From: Gaiella occulta
GTDB lineage: Bacteria > Actinomycetota > Thermoleophilia > Gaiellales > Gaiellaceae
Assembly: GCF_003351045.1 (NCBI RefSeq)
Contig: NZ_QQZY01000002.1
Span: 576,693 to 640,692, forward strand
Length of the DNA stretch: 64,000 bases
Direction: 5' to 3'
Part shown: positions 32,813 to 40,905 of the stretch, in pieces
Layout of the letters: every line of letters starts with the position of its first letter
How positions within the stretch are numbered: position 1 is the stretch's first letter
Translations under genes and position numbers: made by a program
Notes under the pieces: model-generated
Seen by the model: the letters and a program-made list of their open reading frames with translations, nothing else
Told to the model about the DNA's origin: nothing
The model's database searches: none

Positions 32813-33460
32813 TCAAGCGGCGACGACCGGATTGGTGATCTCCCCGAGACCGTCGATCTGGATCGTCACGGTGTCGCCCGGCTCAAGCAGCCGCTTCGGC
32901 TCGCGGAAGATGCCGACGCCGGCCGGGGTGCCGGTCAGGATCAGGTCGCCCGCCTCGAGCGTGGACGTGAGCGACGCGTAGCTGATGATCTCGTCGATGC
33001 CGAAGATGAGGTTGGCGGTCGTCGAGTCCTGCAGCGTCTCCCCCGAGACGATCGCCCGGATGCCGAGCGCGTGCGGGTCGGGAACCTCGGACGCCGGCAC
33101 GAGCGGGCCGATCGGGCAGAACGTGTCCGGCGACTTGCCGCGCGTCCACTGGCCGTCGGCGAACTGCAGGTCGCGCGCGGACACGTCGTTCGCGACGACG
33201 TAGCCGCGCACCGCCTCCATCGCGTTCTCCTTCGAGACGTTGCGGACGGTGGTGCCGATGACGACGCCCAGCTCGGCCTCGTAGTCGCACTGCCGCACGA
33301 CGGGCGGGATCACGATCGCATCGCCGGGGCCGATCAGCGAGGTCGTGTACTTCGCGAAGAACAGCGGAGCCTGGGGGAGGTCGACTCCCTGCTCCTCGGC
33401 GTGGTCCTTGTAGTTGAGGCCGACGCAGACGATCTTTCCGGGACGGTCGATGGGGATCAT
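32813..33460 (-). CDS. Fumarylacetoacetate hydrolase (FAH)-family protein
   Basis: A 215-residue FAH-fold enzyme. It shows IVCVGLNYKDHAEEQGVDLP at the start, the metal ligand region CDYEAELGVVIGTTVRN, DVSARDLQFADGQWTRGKSP and the C-terminal TGTPAGVGIFREPKRLLEPG. Relatives hydrolyse acylpyruvates, decarboxylate oxaloacetate or hydrate 2-oxopent-4-enoate. ATG 33460 is chosen over 33502 because a TAGGAT box sits 7 nt before it. It is transcribed divergently from glcDEF with operator C between them. Confidence 0.85.
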   Translation of the reverse strand: MIPIDRPGKIVCVGLNYKDHAEEQGVDLPQAPLFFAKYTTSLIGPGDAIVIPPVVRQCDYEAELGVVIGTTVRNVSKENAMEAVRGYVVANDVSARDLQFADGQWTRGKSPDTFCPIGPLVPASEVPDPHALGIRAIVSGETLQDSTTANLIFGIDEIISYASLTSTLEAGDLILTGTPAGVGIFREPKRLLEPGDTVTIQIDGLGEITNPVVAA

Positions 33461-33467
33461 GCATACG

Positions 33468-33473
33468 ATCCTA
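33468..33473 (-). promoter_or_regulatory. -10 box of leaderless FAH-family gene
   Basis: TAGGAT on the minus strand, 7 nt before ATG 33460. Confidence 0.45.
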
Positions 33474-33510
33474 CGCGACGGCCTCGAGGGCGGATTGGAC
33501 AACAGTGATA

Positions 33511-33523
33511 ATCGATCATCGAT
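33511..33523. promoter_or_regulatory. Operator site C, ATCGATCATCGAT
   Basis: 13-bp palindrome between divergent FAH and glcD promoters. Its centre lies about 43 bp before the presumed glcD transcription start, near the -35 position, where a bound regulator would block polymerase. Confidence 0.6.
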
Positions 33524-33546
33524 TCAGCGTGGCGCGCCGCGCTCAG

Positions 33547-33552
33547 TAGACT
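33547..33552 (+). promoter_or_regulatory. -10 box of leaderless glcD
   Basis: TAGACT, 7 nt before ATG 33560. Confidence 0.5.
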
Positions 33553-33559
33553 CGAGCCG

Positions 33560-35014
33560 ATGCCTCTCGCCCACACGTTCGCCGCGGAGCTCCGGGCCGT
33601 GCTCGGCCGCGAGCACGTGCTCACCGAGCCCGAGCAGCTGCGCGTCTACGACTGCGACGGCCTCACCGGCTGGCGCGCGACGCCCGCCGTGGTGGCGCTG
33701 CCGGGAGCGACCGGCGAGGTGCAGGCGATCGTGCGGCTGTGCGCCCGCGAGGGCGTCCCCTTCGTCGCGCGCGGAGCCGGTACCGGGCTCTCGGGCGGTG
33801 CGCTGCCCGTCGCCGACGGCGTCGTGATCTCGCTCGCGCGCATGAAGCGGATCCTCGAGATCGACCTTGCCGCCCAGCGCGTCGTCGTGCAGGCCGGCGT
33901 CGCGAACCTCGACGTCACACGCGCGGTCGCCGGCGACGGCTTCTTCTACGCGCCCGACCCGTCGAGCCAGCAGGTCTGCACGATCGGCGGCAACGTGGCG
34001 GAGAACTCCGGCGGCGCCCACTGCCTGAAGAACGGCTTCACCGTCAACCACGTCACCGGTCTCGTCGTCGTGCTGCCCGACGGCGAGCTCGTCGAGCTCG
34101 GCGGCAAGGCGCTCGACCCGGACGGGATCGACCTGCTCGGCGCGTTCGTCGGCTCGGAAGGGACGCTCGGGATCGCGACGGAGATCACGCTGCGCATCCT
34201 GCGCACGCCGGAGGCGGTGACGACGCAGCTCGCGGCCTTCCGCTCGACCGACGAGGCGGGCGAGGCCGTCTCGGCGATCGTGTCGGCCGGCATCCTCCCG
34301 GCTGCGATCGAGATGATGGACCGGCTCACGATCGCCGCCGCCGAGGAGGCGTTCCATCCCGCCTACCCCGAGGGCGCCGAGTCGGTGCTGCTCGTCGAGC
34401 TCGACGGCGTCGCCGTGCAGGTCGAGGAGGACGCCGCTCTCGTGGAGCGCATCTGCCGCGACCGCGGCGCCTTCGAGGTGCGGGTGGCCCGTGACGACGC
34501 GGAGCGGGCGCTCCTGTGGCTCGGGCGCAAGGGCGCGTTCGCCGCGATGGGGCGGATCTCGCCCGACTACTACGTCCAGGACGGCGTCGTGCCGCGGACG
34601 AAGCTGCCGCAGGTGCTGCGGCGCATCGCCGCGCTGTCGGCCGAGCACGGTCTGCGCGTCGGCAACGTCTTCCACGCCGGCGACGGCAACCTGCACCCGC
34701 TCGTGCTCTACGACGCCTCCAGGGGGGAGACCGACGCGGCGAAGGCGCTCGCCGACGAGATCCTCGTCGCCTGCCTCGAGGCGGGAGGCTCGCTCACCGG
34801 CGAGCACGGCGTCGGCGTCGACAAGGCGTGCTCGATGCCGAAGATGTTCTCGGAGCGCGACCTCGCGTCGTTCGAGCGCCTGCGCCGGGCCTTCGACCCG
34901 GACGGGCTCGCGAACCCGGGGAAGGTCGTGCCCACGCCGCGCCTGTGCGGCGAGGTGCCGGGGCCGTACAGGATGCACCCGCTCGAGAGGATGGGCGTTG
35001 CCGAGCGCCTCTAG
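33560..35014 (+). CDS. glcD: Glycolate oxidase subunit GlcD (FAD-linked)
   Basis: A 484-residue FAD-linked oxidase. The FAD-binding PCMH domain includes FVARGAGTGLSGGALPVADG near residue 75 and PSSQQVCTIGGNVAENSGGAH; the C-terminal domain has GRISPDYYVQDGVVPR, GNVFHAGDGNLHP and SLTGEHGVGVDK. With GlcE and GlcF it oxidises glycolate, or a related 2-hydroxyacid, to the 2-oxoacid and passes electrons to the quinone pool. It is the first gene of glcDEF, next to a GntR/FCD regulator as in other glc loci. Confidence 0.92.
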   Translation: MPLAHTFAAELRAVLGREHVLTEPEQLRVYDCDGLTGWRATPAVVALPGATGEVQAIVRLCAREGVPFVARGAGTGLSGGALPVADGVVISLARMKRILEIDLAAQRVVVQAGVANLDVTRAVAGDGFFYAPDPSSQQVCTIGGNVAENSGGAHCLKNGFTVNHVTGLVVVLPDGELVELGGKALDPDGIDLLGAFVGSEGTLGIATEITLRILRTPEAVTTQLAAFRSTDEAGEAVSAIVSAGILPAAIEMMDRLTIAAAEEAFHPAYPEGAESVLLVELDGVAVQVEEDAALVERICRDRGAFEVRVARDDAERALLWLGRKGAFAAMGRISPDYYVQDGVVPRTKLPQVLRRIAALSAEHGLRVGNVFHAGDGNLHPLVLYDASRGETDAAKALADEILVACLEAGGSLTGEHGVGVDKACSMPKMFSERDLASFERLRRAFDPDGLANPGKVVPTPRLCGEVPGPYRMHPLERMGVAERL

Positions 35015-35015
35015 C

Positions 35016-35909
35016 GTGCGCGTGACGAGCCTGGAGGAGGCGTCTGCCGCGCTGCGCGCGGCGTCGTCGCAGGGCCGCCGCGTGCGCATCGGCGACGACA
35101 TCGACACGACCGGGCTCGACCGCATCCTCGAGCACGAGGCGGGCGACCTCACGTGCACCGTGGAGGCGGGGATACGGCTCTCGGCCCTGAACGCGGCGCT
35201 GGCCCGGCACGGGCAGCGGCTGTCGCTCGACCCGCCGGGCGACCCGACGGTCGGCGCCTGCCTGGCGGGGAACCTGTCGGGCCCGTTGCGGCACCGCTTC
35301 GGCGCGCCGCGCGATCTCGTGCTCGGCGTCACGCTCGTGCTCGCCGACGGCACGGTCGCGAACGCGGGCGGCAAGGTGGTCAAGAACGTCGCGGGCTACG
35401 ACCTCGGCAAGCTCGTCTGCGGGTCTCGCGGCCGCGTCGCCCTGATCGCGCGGGTGAGCCTCCGGCTCCACCCGCTGGCGCCTGCGTCGGCGACGCTCGT
35501 CGTCGACAGCGACGACGCCGCCGCGGTGACGGCCGCGCTGATGGCGTCCCGGCTCGTGCCGAGCGCGCTCGACGTCCTGCACCCCGGGCGCGTTGCCGTC
35601 CTGTTCGAAGGGGGAAGGGCGTCGGTCGACGCGCAGCTCCGCGCGGCTCGCGACCTCGTCGGAGGGGCGGAGGCGTCCGGCGAGGTGTGGCGGGAGGCAC
35701 GCGCCCGGCAGGGGGCGGCGCGCGGCCGCCTGCGGTTTTCCCCCGGCGCGCTGCGCGAGGCGCTCTCCGAGCTCGACGAGGCGGTCGCGCGCGCCGCTGC
35801 CGGCGTCGCCTACGTGCCCCACCCCACGCCCGACGACACGCCGACCTCCGTGCGCCTCCTGCAGGAGCGCGTCCGCGAGCGCTTCGATCCCGCGGGGACG
35901 CTCGCGTGA
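35016..35909 (+). CDS. glcE: Glycolate oxidase subunit GlcE (FAD-binding)
   Basis: A 297-residue FAD-binding subunit shorter than GlcD, as usual. The PCMH domain shows LSALNAALARHGQRLSLDPP, a TVGACLAGNLSGPLRHRFG segment, and GGKVVKNVAGYDLGKLVCGS, which is characteristic of GlcE. GTG 35016 lies one base after the GlcD stop; GTG 35022 is an alternative. The last 4 bp overlap the GlcF start. Confidence 0.9.
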   Translation: MRVTSLEEASAALRAASSQGRRVRIGDDIDTTGLDRILEHEAGDLTCTVEAGIRLSALNAALARHGQRLSLDPPGDPTVGACLAGNLSGPLRHRFGAPRDLVLGVTLVLADGTVANAGGKVVKNVAGYDLGKLVCGSRGRVALIARVSLRLHPLAPASATLVVDSDDAAAVTAALMASRLVPSALDVLHPGRVAVLFEGGRASVDAQLRAARDLVGGAEASGEVWREARARQGAARGRLRFSPGALREALSELDEAVARAAAGVAYVPHPTPDDTPTSVRLLQERVRERFDPAGTLA

Positions 35910-37159
35910 GCGCTGCCCCCGACGTGCTGCGCTCGCTGGCGAGCGACTGCGTCCACTGCGGCTTCTGCCTGCCCACCTGCCCGACGTACCTGCTGTGGAG
36001 CGAGGAGATGGACTCGCCGCGCGGACGCATCCAGCTGATCGAGGCACACCTCGACGGGGAGATCGGGCTCAGCCCCACCGCGGTCACGCACTTCGACCGC
36101 TGCCTCGGCTGCATGGCGTGCGTGACGGCCTGCCCGTCGGGCGTGCAGTACGACCGCCTCATCGAGGCGACGCGCGGGACGATCGAGGCCGAGGTGCGGC
36201 GGCCGCCCGGCGAGCGGCTCGTGCGCTCGCTGCTCTTCCGGCTGCTGCCGTATCCGCGCCGGATGGCGCCGGCGCTGCGGCTCGCGCCGCTCGGCCGGGC
36301 GCTGCCGCTTCCCGGCCGGCTCGGCGCGATGACGGAGATCGCGCCGCCGTGGCGCTCGACCGAGGCGCCGGCGGCGATCACGCCCGCGCGTGGCGAGACG
36401 CGCGGGCGTGTCGCCATTCTCACAGGTTGCGTGCAGGCGGTCGTGTTCGGGTCGGTCAACGCGGCGACGGCGCGGGTGCTCGCCGCCGACGGCTACGAGG
36501 TGGCCGCCCCGCCGCAGGGCTGCTGCGGCGCCCTCTCGATGCACGCGGGCAGGCTCGAGGAGGGACGCGCCTTCTCCCGCCGCGTGATCGAGGCGCTCGA
36601 GGGCGTCGACACGGTCGTCGTGAACGCGTCCGGCTGCGGCTCGCACCTGAGGGAGCTCGGGCACGTGCTGGGCGACGATCCCGCCTGGGCCGAGCGCGCG
36701 GCCGCTTTCTCGGCGCGCGTGCGCGATCTGGGCGAGTTCCTCACGGGCGTCGAGCCGCGGGCGCCACGTCACCCGCTCAACCTGAAGGTGGCGATGCAGG
36801 ACTCGTGCCACCTCCGCCACGCACAGCGGCTGCCGCTCTCGTCGGCGGCATCGCTCGCGCGCATCCCCGGCCTCGAGGTCGTCGAGCCGGCCGAGCAGGA
36901 CATCTGCTGCGGCAGCGCCGGCATCTACAACGTCACGCAGCCGCATGCGGCCCGGCAGCTCGGCGACCGCAAGGCGGCGCACGTGCTGGCGACGGGAGCG
37001 CACGTGTATGCGAGCGCGAACCCGGGCTGCCTCGTGCAGGTGGCGACGGCGCTGCGCCGGCAGAAGCAGCCGCTGCCGGCGCTGCACCCGATCGAGCTCG
37101 TCGACGCCTCGATCCGCAACCTCGGCGCGGCGGGCCTGCTGCGCCGGGCCCGTCGATAA
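35906..37159 (+). CDS. glcF: Glycolate oxidase iron-sulfur subunit GlcF
   Basis: A 417-residue iron-sulfur protein. Two 4Fe-4S motifs, CVHCGFCLPTCPTYL and CLGCMACVTACPSG, occur in the first 80 residues, followed by two CCG domains (PQGCCGALSMH and QDICCGSAGIYN). It relays electrons from GlcD/E to quinone. Start is GTG 35906 in a GTGA overlap with glcE. Its last 187 bp recur at 38584-38770 beyond an inserted gene module, so the 3' end of this gene may have been supplied by recombination. Confidence 0.92.
   Translation: MSAAPDVLRSLASDCVHCGFCLPTCPTYLLWSEEMDSPRGRIQLIEAHLDGEIGLSPTAVTHFDRCLGCMACVTACPSGVQYDRLIEATRGTIEAEVRRPPGERLVRSLLFRLLPYPRRMAPALRLAPLGRALPLPGRLGAMTEIAPPWRSTEAPAAITPARGETRGRVAILTGCVQAVVFGSVNAATARVLAADGYEVAAPPQGCCGALSMHAGRLEEGRAFSRRVIEALEGVDTVVVNASGCGSHLRELGHVLGDDPAWAERAAAFSARVRDLGEFLTGVEPRAPRHPLNLKVAMQDSCHLRHAQRLPLSSAASLARIPGLEVVEPAEQDICCGSAGIYNVTQPHAARQLGDRKAAHVLATGAHVYASANPGCLVQVATALRRQKQPLPALHPIELVDASIRNLGAAGLLRRARR
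36973..37159 (+). repeat. Direct repeat, copy 1 (3' end of glcF)
   Basis: This 187-bp stretch reappears in direct orientation 1611 bp further on. About five mismatches are seen, clustered in the last third (AACCTC against GACGTC and the final codons CGTCGATAA against CGCCGCTGA). The two copies flank the XRE-nucleotidyltransferase module. Confidence 0.95.
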
Positions 37160-37162
37160 AGT

Positions 37163-37180
37163 ACATATATGTGATATAGT
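37163..37180 (+). promoter_or_regulatory. AT-rich operator and -10 box before the XRE gene
   Basis: ACATATATGT, a perfect 10-bp palindrome (37163-37172), runs into TATAGT (37175-37180), 9 nt before GTG 37190. The AT-richness is striking in this GC-rich window. It probably binds the XRE protein for autoregulation of a leaderless transcript. Confidence 0.6.
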
Positions 37181-37189
37181 CGCCGAACA

Positions 37190-37531
37190 GTGCGAAGCGG
37201 TGATCTCGTCTACCTGGCCCGCACACGAGCAGGCCTGACGCAGGCGCAGCTGGGTGCTCGCGCCGGGATGGCACAGAACGCCGTCTCGCGCATCGAGCGA
37301 GGGGAAGTCGATGCGAGCTTCGCGTCCGTGACCAGGCTCGTGCGCGCCTGTGGGCTGGAGCCGCGGATCTCTCTGGCAGCTGGCGACGCTTCCTATGCAC
37401 GCGACGTTCGCCGTCGGCTCGCGCTGACACCGCTTCAGCGTCTCGAGCTCGGAGTCAACCTCGCGCACGTGGCGCAATCCACGCGGCGCGCCGCGCTCGG
37501 CAACGAAGGAGTGGGCAATCGCTCGCGATAG
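37190..37531 (+). CDS. XRE-family helix-turn-helix regulator of a toxin-antitoxin-like module
   Basis: A 113-residue protein. Residues 1-55 are an XRE/HTH_3 domain (LVYLARTRAGLTQAQLGARA, MAQNAVSRIERGEVDASFAS). The rest contains LALTPLQRLELGVNLAHVA, a motif often seen in regulators partnered with nucleotidyltransferases. It probably represses its own operon through the AT-rich palindrome upstream and may act as the antitoxin for one or both downstream enzymes. It begins 31 bp after glcF and lies wholly within the inserted segment. Confidence 0.75.
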   Translation: MRSGDLVYLARTRAGLTQAQLGARAGMAQNAVSRIERGEVDASFASVTRLVRACGLEPRISLAAGDASYARDVRRRLALTPLQRLELGVNLAHVAQSTRRAALGNEGVGNRSR

Positions 37532-37619
37532 CGGGAACGACACGACCGGGTCGCAGCCCCGGCCGAGCGGCGGGACGCCGCCCCTCCACCTGTTCGACCC
37601 CCAGGCGATCCTTGCCACG

Positions 37620-38090
37620 TTGAAGCGCCGCGGCGTCGAGTTCGTTGTGATCGGCGCCTACGCGGCGGTGACGCAGGGCTGGTCGGAGCCGACGAGCGAC
37701 ATCGACATCACGCCTGACCGGCACGTCCGCAACCTCCAGCGCCTCGCTGACGCCCTTCGCGAGATGGAAGCACAGGTGCTGACTGCCGACGGGGACGCCG
37801 ACGCGTCGTGGCCGATCGACGACCAGCATCTCCGCCTGCGTGAGACGACGTTCCTGACGACGCGCTTCGGCGACCTCGATGTCGTCCTCAACCCTGCCGC
37901 CACCGAGGGATATCCGGACCTTGCGCGGCCGAGCGAGTCGTTCCTTCTCGTCGCCGACGGCATCGAGATCCGAGTTGCCAACCTGGAGCGAGTCATTGCC
38001 TCCAAGCGCGCGAGCGACACGCCGAAGGATCGTGATGCCCTTCCCCGCCTCGAGGCGCTGCTGCAACGGCTTCCCAGGAGAGAGCAGTGA
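37620..38090 (+). CDS. Nucleotidyltransferase-fold protein, first of a pair
   Basis: An AbiEii/DUF6036-like nucleotidyltransferase. The motif EFVVIGAYAAVTQGWSEPTS followed by DIDIT has the paired aspartates that bind metal, though the canonical GG/GS before them is GA. Conserved LDVVLNPAATEGYPDL and ANLERVIASKRASDTPKDRD follow; the last is typical of this group. The frame stays open upstream (LFDPQAILATL looks homologous) but has no ATG or GTG, so TTG 37620 or a start coupled to the XRE gene must be used. Likely a toxin that nucleotidylates RNA or protein. Confidence 0.65.
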   Translation: MKRRGVEFVVIGAYAAVTQGWSEPTSDIDITPDRHVRNLQRLADALREMEAQVLTADGDADASWPIDDQHLRLRETTFLTTRFGDLDVVLNPAATEGYPDLARPSESFLLVADGIEIRVANLERVIASKRASDTPKDRDALPRLEALLQRLPRREQ

Positions 38091-38575
38091 GTGGCGAGCG
38101 CCGCGGGGAGTGGCACGAATGGCCCTTCGATCCACTCGTGGTGCTTCGTGCGCTCGGCCGGCACCATGTGGAGCACGTCCTCATCGGCGGTCTCGCCGCC
38201 GTGTTGCAGGGATCGCCGCTTCCCACCTACGACATCGACATCACGCCCGCGCCCGGCGCGGCCAACCGTCGACGGCTCGTGGCCGCAATGACCGACATCG
38301 ACGGGATCGTCCTGACCGACGTCGAAGACGCCCAGCGAGCTCTCGGCAAGAAGGCTGATCTGAGCCTGTACACACCCTTCGGGCACATCGATCTGCACCA
38401 CACACCGGCCGGCTTCGACACCTACGCAGCAGTTCGCCGCAACGCACTCGTGCTGCAGCTCGAGCCAGACCTCACCGTTCTCGTCTCGCCACTCCGGGAC
38501 ATCATCCGCTCTCGCCTCGCAGCCGGCGACGAACGGCAGCTACCCGCGCTCGAAGCCGTCCTCGAGCTCGCGTGA
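38087..38575 (+). CDS. Nucleotidyltransferase-fold protein, second of a pair
   Basis: A 162-residue protein related to the previous one: HVLIGGLAAVLQGSPLPTYD followed by IDITP has the complete GG-x9-DxD motif, followed by DLSLYTPFGHIDLHHTPAGF and the C-terminal VSPLRDIIRSRLAAGDERQLP. GTG 38087 overlaps the first enzyme's stop by 4 bp. Two tandem divergent copies after one XRE gene are unusual; they may form a heterodimer, or one may be toxin and the other modulator. No HEPN partner is encoded. Confidence 0.68.
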   Translation: MSGERRGEWHEWPFDPLVVLRALGRHHVEHVLIGGLAAVLQGSPLPTYDIDITPAPGAANRRRLVAAMTDIDGIVLTDVEDAQRALGKKADLSLYTPFGHIDLHHTPAGFDTYAAVRRNALVLQLEPDLTVLVSPLRDIIRSRLAAGDERQLPALEAVLELA

Positions 38576-38583
38576 GACCGCAG

Positions 38584-38770
38584 GGCGGCGCACGTGCTGG
38601 CGACGGGAGCGCACGTGTATGCGAGCGCGAACCCGGGCTGCCTCGTGCAGGTGGCGACGGCGCTGCGCCGGCAGAAGCAGCCGCTGCCGGCGCTGCACCC
38701 GATCGAGCTCGTCGACGCCTCGATCCGCGACGTCGGCGCGGCGGGCCTGCTGCGCCGGGCCCGCCGCTGA
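38584..38770 (+). pseudogene. Duplicated 3' fragment of glcF (direct repeat, copy 2)
   Basis: It encodes the last 61 residues of GlcF in frame to a stop (AAHVLATGAHVYASANPGCL...GLLRRARR) but has no start or iron-sulfur region. It begins 8 bp after the second nucleotidyltransferase stop. Either it marks the original end of glcF, displaced by an insertion that carried its own glcF end, or it came in with the module. Confidence 0.92.
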
Positions 38771-38801
38771 GCGCACTCGACAGTTAGCTGACCGAGCTTG
38801 A

Positions 38802-39611
38802 TCACCTCGGCGTGAAGACGGCCTGGATGCCCGACTCATCGTCGGAGACGCGATATCGCCTACCCGCCTCGAGGTTGACCGTGAGGTAGACCGATGTGCC
38901 GCTCGGGATCGTCTGCATCGCGCCGAGGAACGTCATCGGCATCGGGCCCGCCGGCAGCTTGCCCGTCGTCTCGATCGACTTGACCCAGCGGTCGACGTCG
39001 GCCTTCGTCTTCCCGGGGTTGAGGGTGACGAGGCCGAAGCCACGACCGGTCCCGGCCCGGTTGCGCAGCTCGATCGTCTGCCGGCCGGCCTGCAGCTGCG
39101 GGACGACAAACCGCTTCTTTCCGGCCGTGATCACAGCGTCGGCTTTCGGCAGTTGCGCCCCGGAGTCCCCGGTGATCGTGAAGGCTCGAGCCATGCCGAG
39201 CTTCGAGTGACGGACACCCTTCGCGTCTGGCACGGCGCAGATGAAGAAGTAGTTCCCCGGCGGGAGCTTCCTCGTGATCGTGATCTCGGCTCCGGGCGTC
39301 AGCAGCGGCGGCCCGCCGAAGTCGTGCACCCAGGCGACGTCCTTGCCCCGGTCGAACGCGCGCAGCGCCTGGGCAAACGTGTGGCCCTTGTCGATGCGGC
39401 CGAAGGCGAACTCGTGGGGCTCCTTGCCGGTGTTGCGGAACCGCATCGCAACGACGCCGCCTTTGACCACGCTCGGCATCACGTAGGCGTAGTCGGCGGC
39501 GTCGACCTCGACCGGGCCGGGTCTCGGCGCGGCACCGTGCGCCGCGGCGACGAAGCCGGCGGCGGCGAGCGCGGGCAGTGCGAGGGCGGGTAGCAGGATC
39601 CGTGCACCCAT
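38802..39611 (-). CDS. Secreted cupredoxin-like (blue copper) protein
   Basis: A 269-residue exported protein. ATG 39611 follows a perfect AAGGAGG; the N-terminus is a signal peptide (ILLPALALPALAAAGFVAAA). A first cupredoxin domain shows possible type 1 copper ligands: the histidine of KEPHEFAF and Cys, His and Met in FICAVPDAKGVRHSKLGM. A second domain follows with a similar fold but no obvious ligands. It could carry electrons outside the membrane or sense copper. A histidine kinase is encoded divergently. Confidence 0.75.
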   Translation of the reverse strand: MGARILLPALALPALAAAGFVAAAHGAAPRPGPVEVDAADYAYVMPSVVKGGVVAMRFRNTGKEPHEFAFGRIDKGHTFAQALRAFDRGKDVAWVHDFGGPPLLTPGAEITITRKLPPGNYFFICAVPDAKGVRHSKLGMARAFTITGDSGAQLPKADAVITAGKKRFVVPQLQAGRQTIELRNRAGTGRGFGLVTLNPGKTKADVDRWVKSIETTGKLPAGPMPMTFLGAMQTIPSGTSVYLTVNLEAGRRYRVSDDESGIQAVFTPR

Positions 39612-39762
39612 GGGGACGACCTCCTTCTCGGTGACCACCCGAAGCTAGGCCGCTCGGCGCTATCCGTCGTCGCCGCCCGCGGCGATCCTGGATCACTCCC
39701 CGGCGCGATCTCGCGGATGCGGATCGCTCCGGCGGCCGATGGCGCGACCGCGGGCGACGGCG

Positions 39763-39768
39763 TACGGT
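39763..39768 (+). promoter_or_regulatory. -10 box of leaderless histidine kinase gene
   Basis: TACGGT, 6 nt before GTG 39775; it favours that start over the in-frame ATG at 39739. Confidence 0.45.
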
Positions 39769-39774
39769 CTAGCC

Positions 39775-40905
39775 GTGCCAGGGAGGGTCACCGACCTCAT
39801 CCACCGCCACGGCGACGCGATCCTCGCCGTCGGCCTGGTCGCCCTGATGATCGTCCAGGTCTGGTCGCTCGACGTCTCCAGGCCCGACAAGCTCGCCACC
39901 ACGGCCGGCGCGCTGGCCCTGCTGGTGCCGCTCGCCCGCCGCGTTCGCGTGCCGATCACCCTGATGGCTGTCCTCGCCGCTGTCGGGCTCTTGGGACAAT
40001 GGCTACCCAAGCGCGTGCTCGACGTCGAGGCGTTCGGCCTGATCGTGCTCCTCGTCGTCTACAACGGGGCCGCGCATACCTCAGGCCGCCGTGCGTGGTC
40101 GGCCGGGGCGATGACGACCGCTTTCGGGCTCACAGTGCTGGTGACCGACCCCGACGGCGTGACGTTCGGGGGCGTCATCTTCTTCACCCTGCTCTTCGGT
40201 GCGCCCTGGCTCGCCGGCTACGTCGTGCAACGCCGCCGGGTGAGCGAGGCGCGCATGCGCTGGGAGCGCGACGCCGCCGAGGCGGCGATCGTCGACGAGC
40301 GGGCGCGCATCGCACGCGAGCTGCACGATGTCGTCGCCCATGCGATCAGCGTGATCGTGCTGCAGGCGCGCGGCGGCCGGCGGCTGCTCGACTCCGAGCC
40401 CGGCGAGACGCGCGGCGCACTCGACACCATCGAGCACACCGGGCAGCAGGCGCTCGTCGAGATGCGCCGCCTCGTCGGCCTTCTGCGGGAGAGCGACGAG
40501 GAGCTCGCGCTCGCCCCTCAGCCGAGCCTCTCGCGGCTCGACGCGCTCGTCGACCAGGTTCGTGTCGCCGGTCTACCCGTCGAGCTGGTCGTCGAGGGCA
40601 CGCCTGTCGATCTACCTCCGGGCGTCGACCTCTCCGCGTACCGGATCGTCCAGGAGGCGCTGACGAACGCGCTCAAGCACGCGGGCCCGGCACGAGCGCG
40701 CGTCATCCTGCGCTACGAGCAGGACCGACTGGAGGTCGACGTCGCCGACGACGGCGCTGGAACGACGAACGGCGACGCCGGCGGTCACGGCCTTGTCGGG
40801 ATCCGCGAGCGGGTCTCCGTCTACGGGGGCGAGCTCGAAGCAGGGCCCCGCGCAGGCGGCGGCTACGCGGTGTGCGCACGTCTGCCGTACGCGAGCAAGC
40901 GATGA
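39775..40905 (+). CDS. Sensor histidine kinase, HisKA_3 (NarL/DesK-like) type
   Basis: A 376-residue membrane kinase. The N-terminal third holds four or five hydrophobic segments (AILAVGLVALMIVQVWSL and others). The dimerisation and phosphoacceptor box is ERARIARELHDVVAHAISVI, histidine near residue 184, and the ATPase domain has YRIVQEALTNALKHAGPARA and DVADDGAG. It has no extracytoplasmic sensor domain, so it senses within or near the membrane. It overlaps the response regulator gene by 4 bp. Confidence 0.9.
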   Translation: MPGRVTDLIHRHGDAILAVGLVALMIVQVWSLDVSRPDKLATTAGALALLVPLARRVRVPITLMAVLAAVGLLGQWLPKRVLDVEAFGLIVLLVVYNGAAHTSGRRAWSAGAMTTAFGLTVLVTDPDGVTFGGVIFFTLLFGAPWLAGYVVQRRRVSEARMRWERDAAEAAIVDERARIARELHDVVAHAISVIVLQARGGRRLLDSEPGETRGALDTIEHTGQQALVEMRRLVGLLRESDEELALAPQPSLSRLDALVDQVRVAGLPVELVVEGTPVDLPPGVDLSAYRIVQEALTNALKHAGPARARVILRYEQDRLEVDVADDGAGTTNGDAGGHGLVGIRERVSVYGGELEAGPRAGGGYAVCARLPYASKR

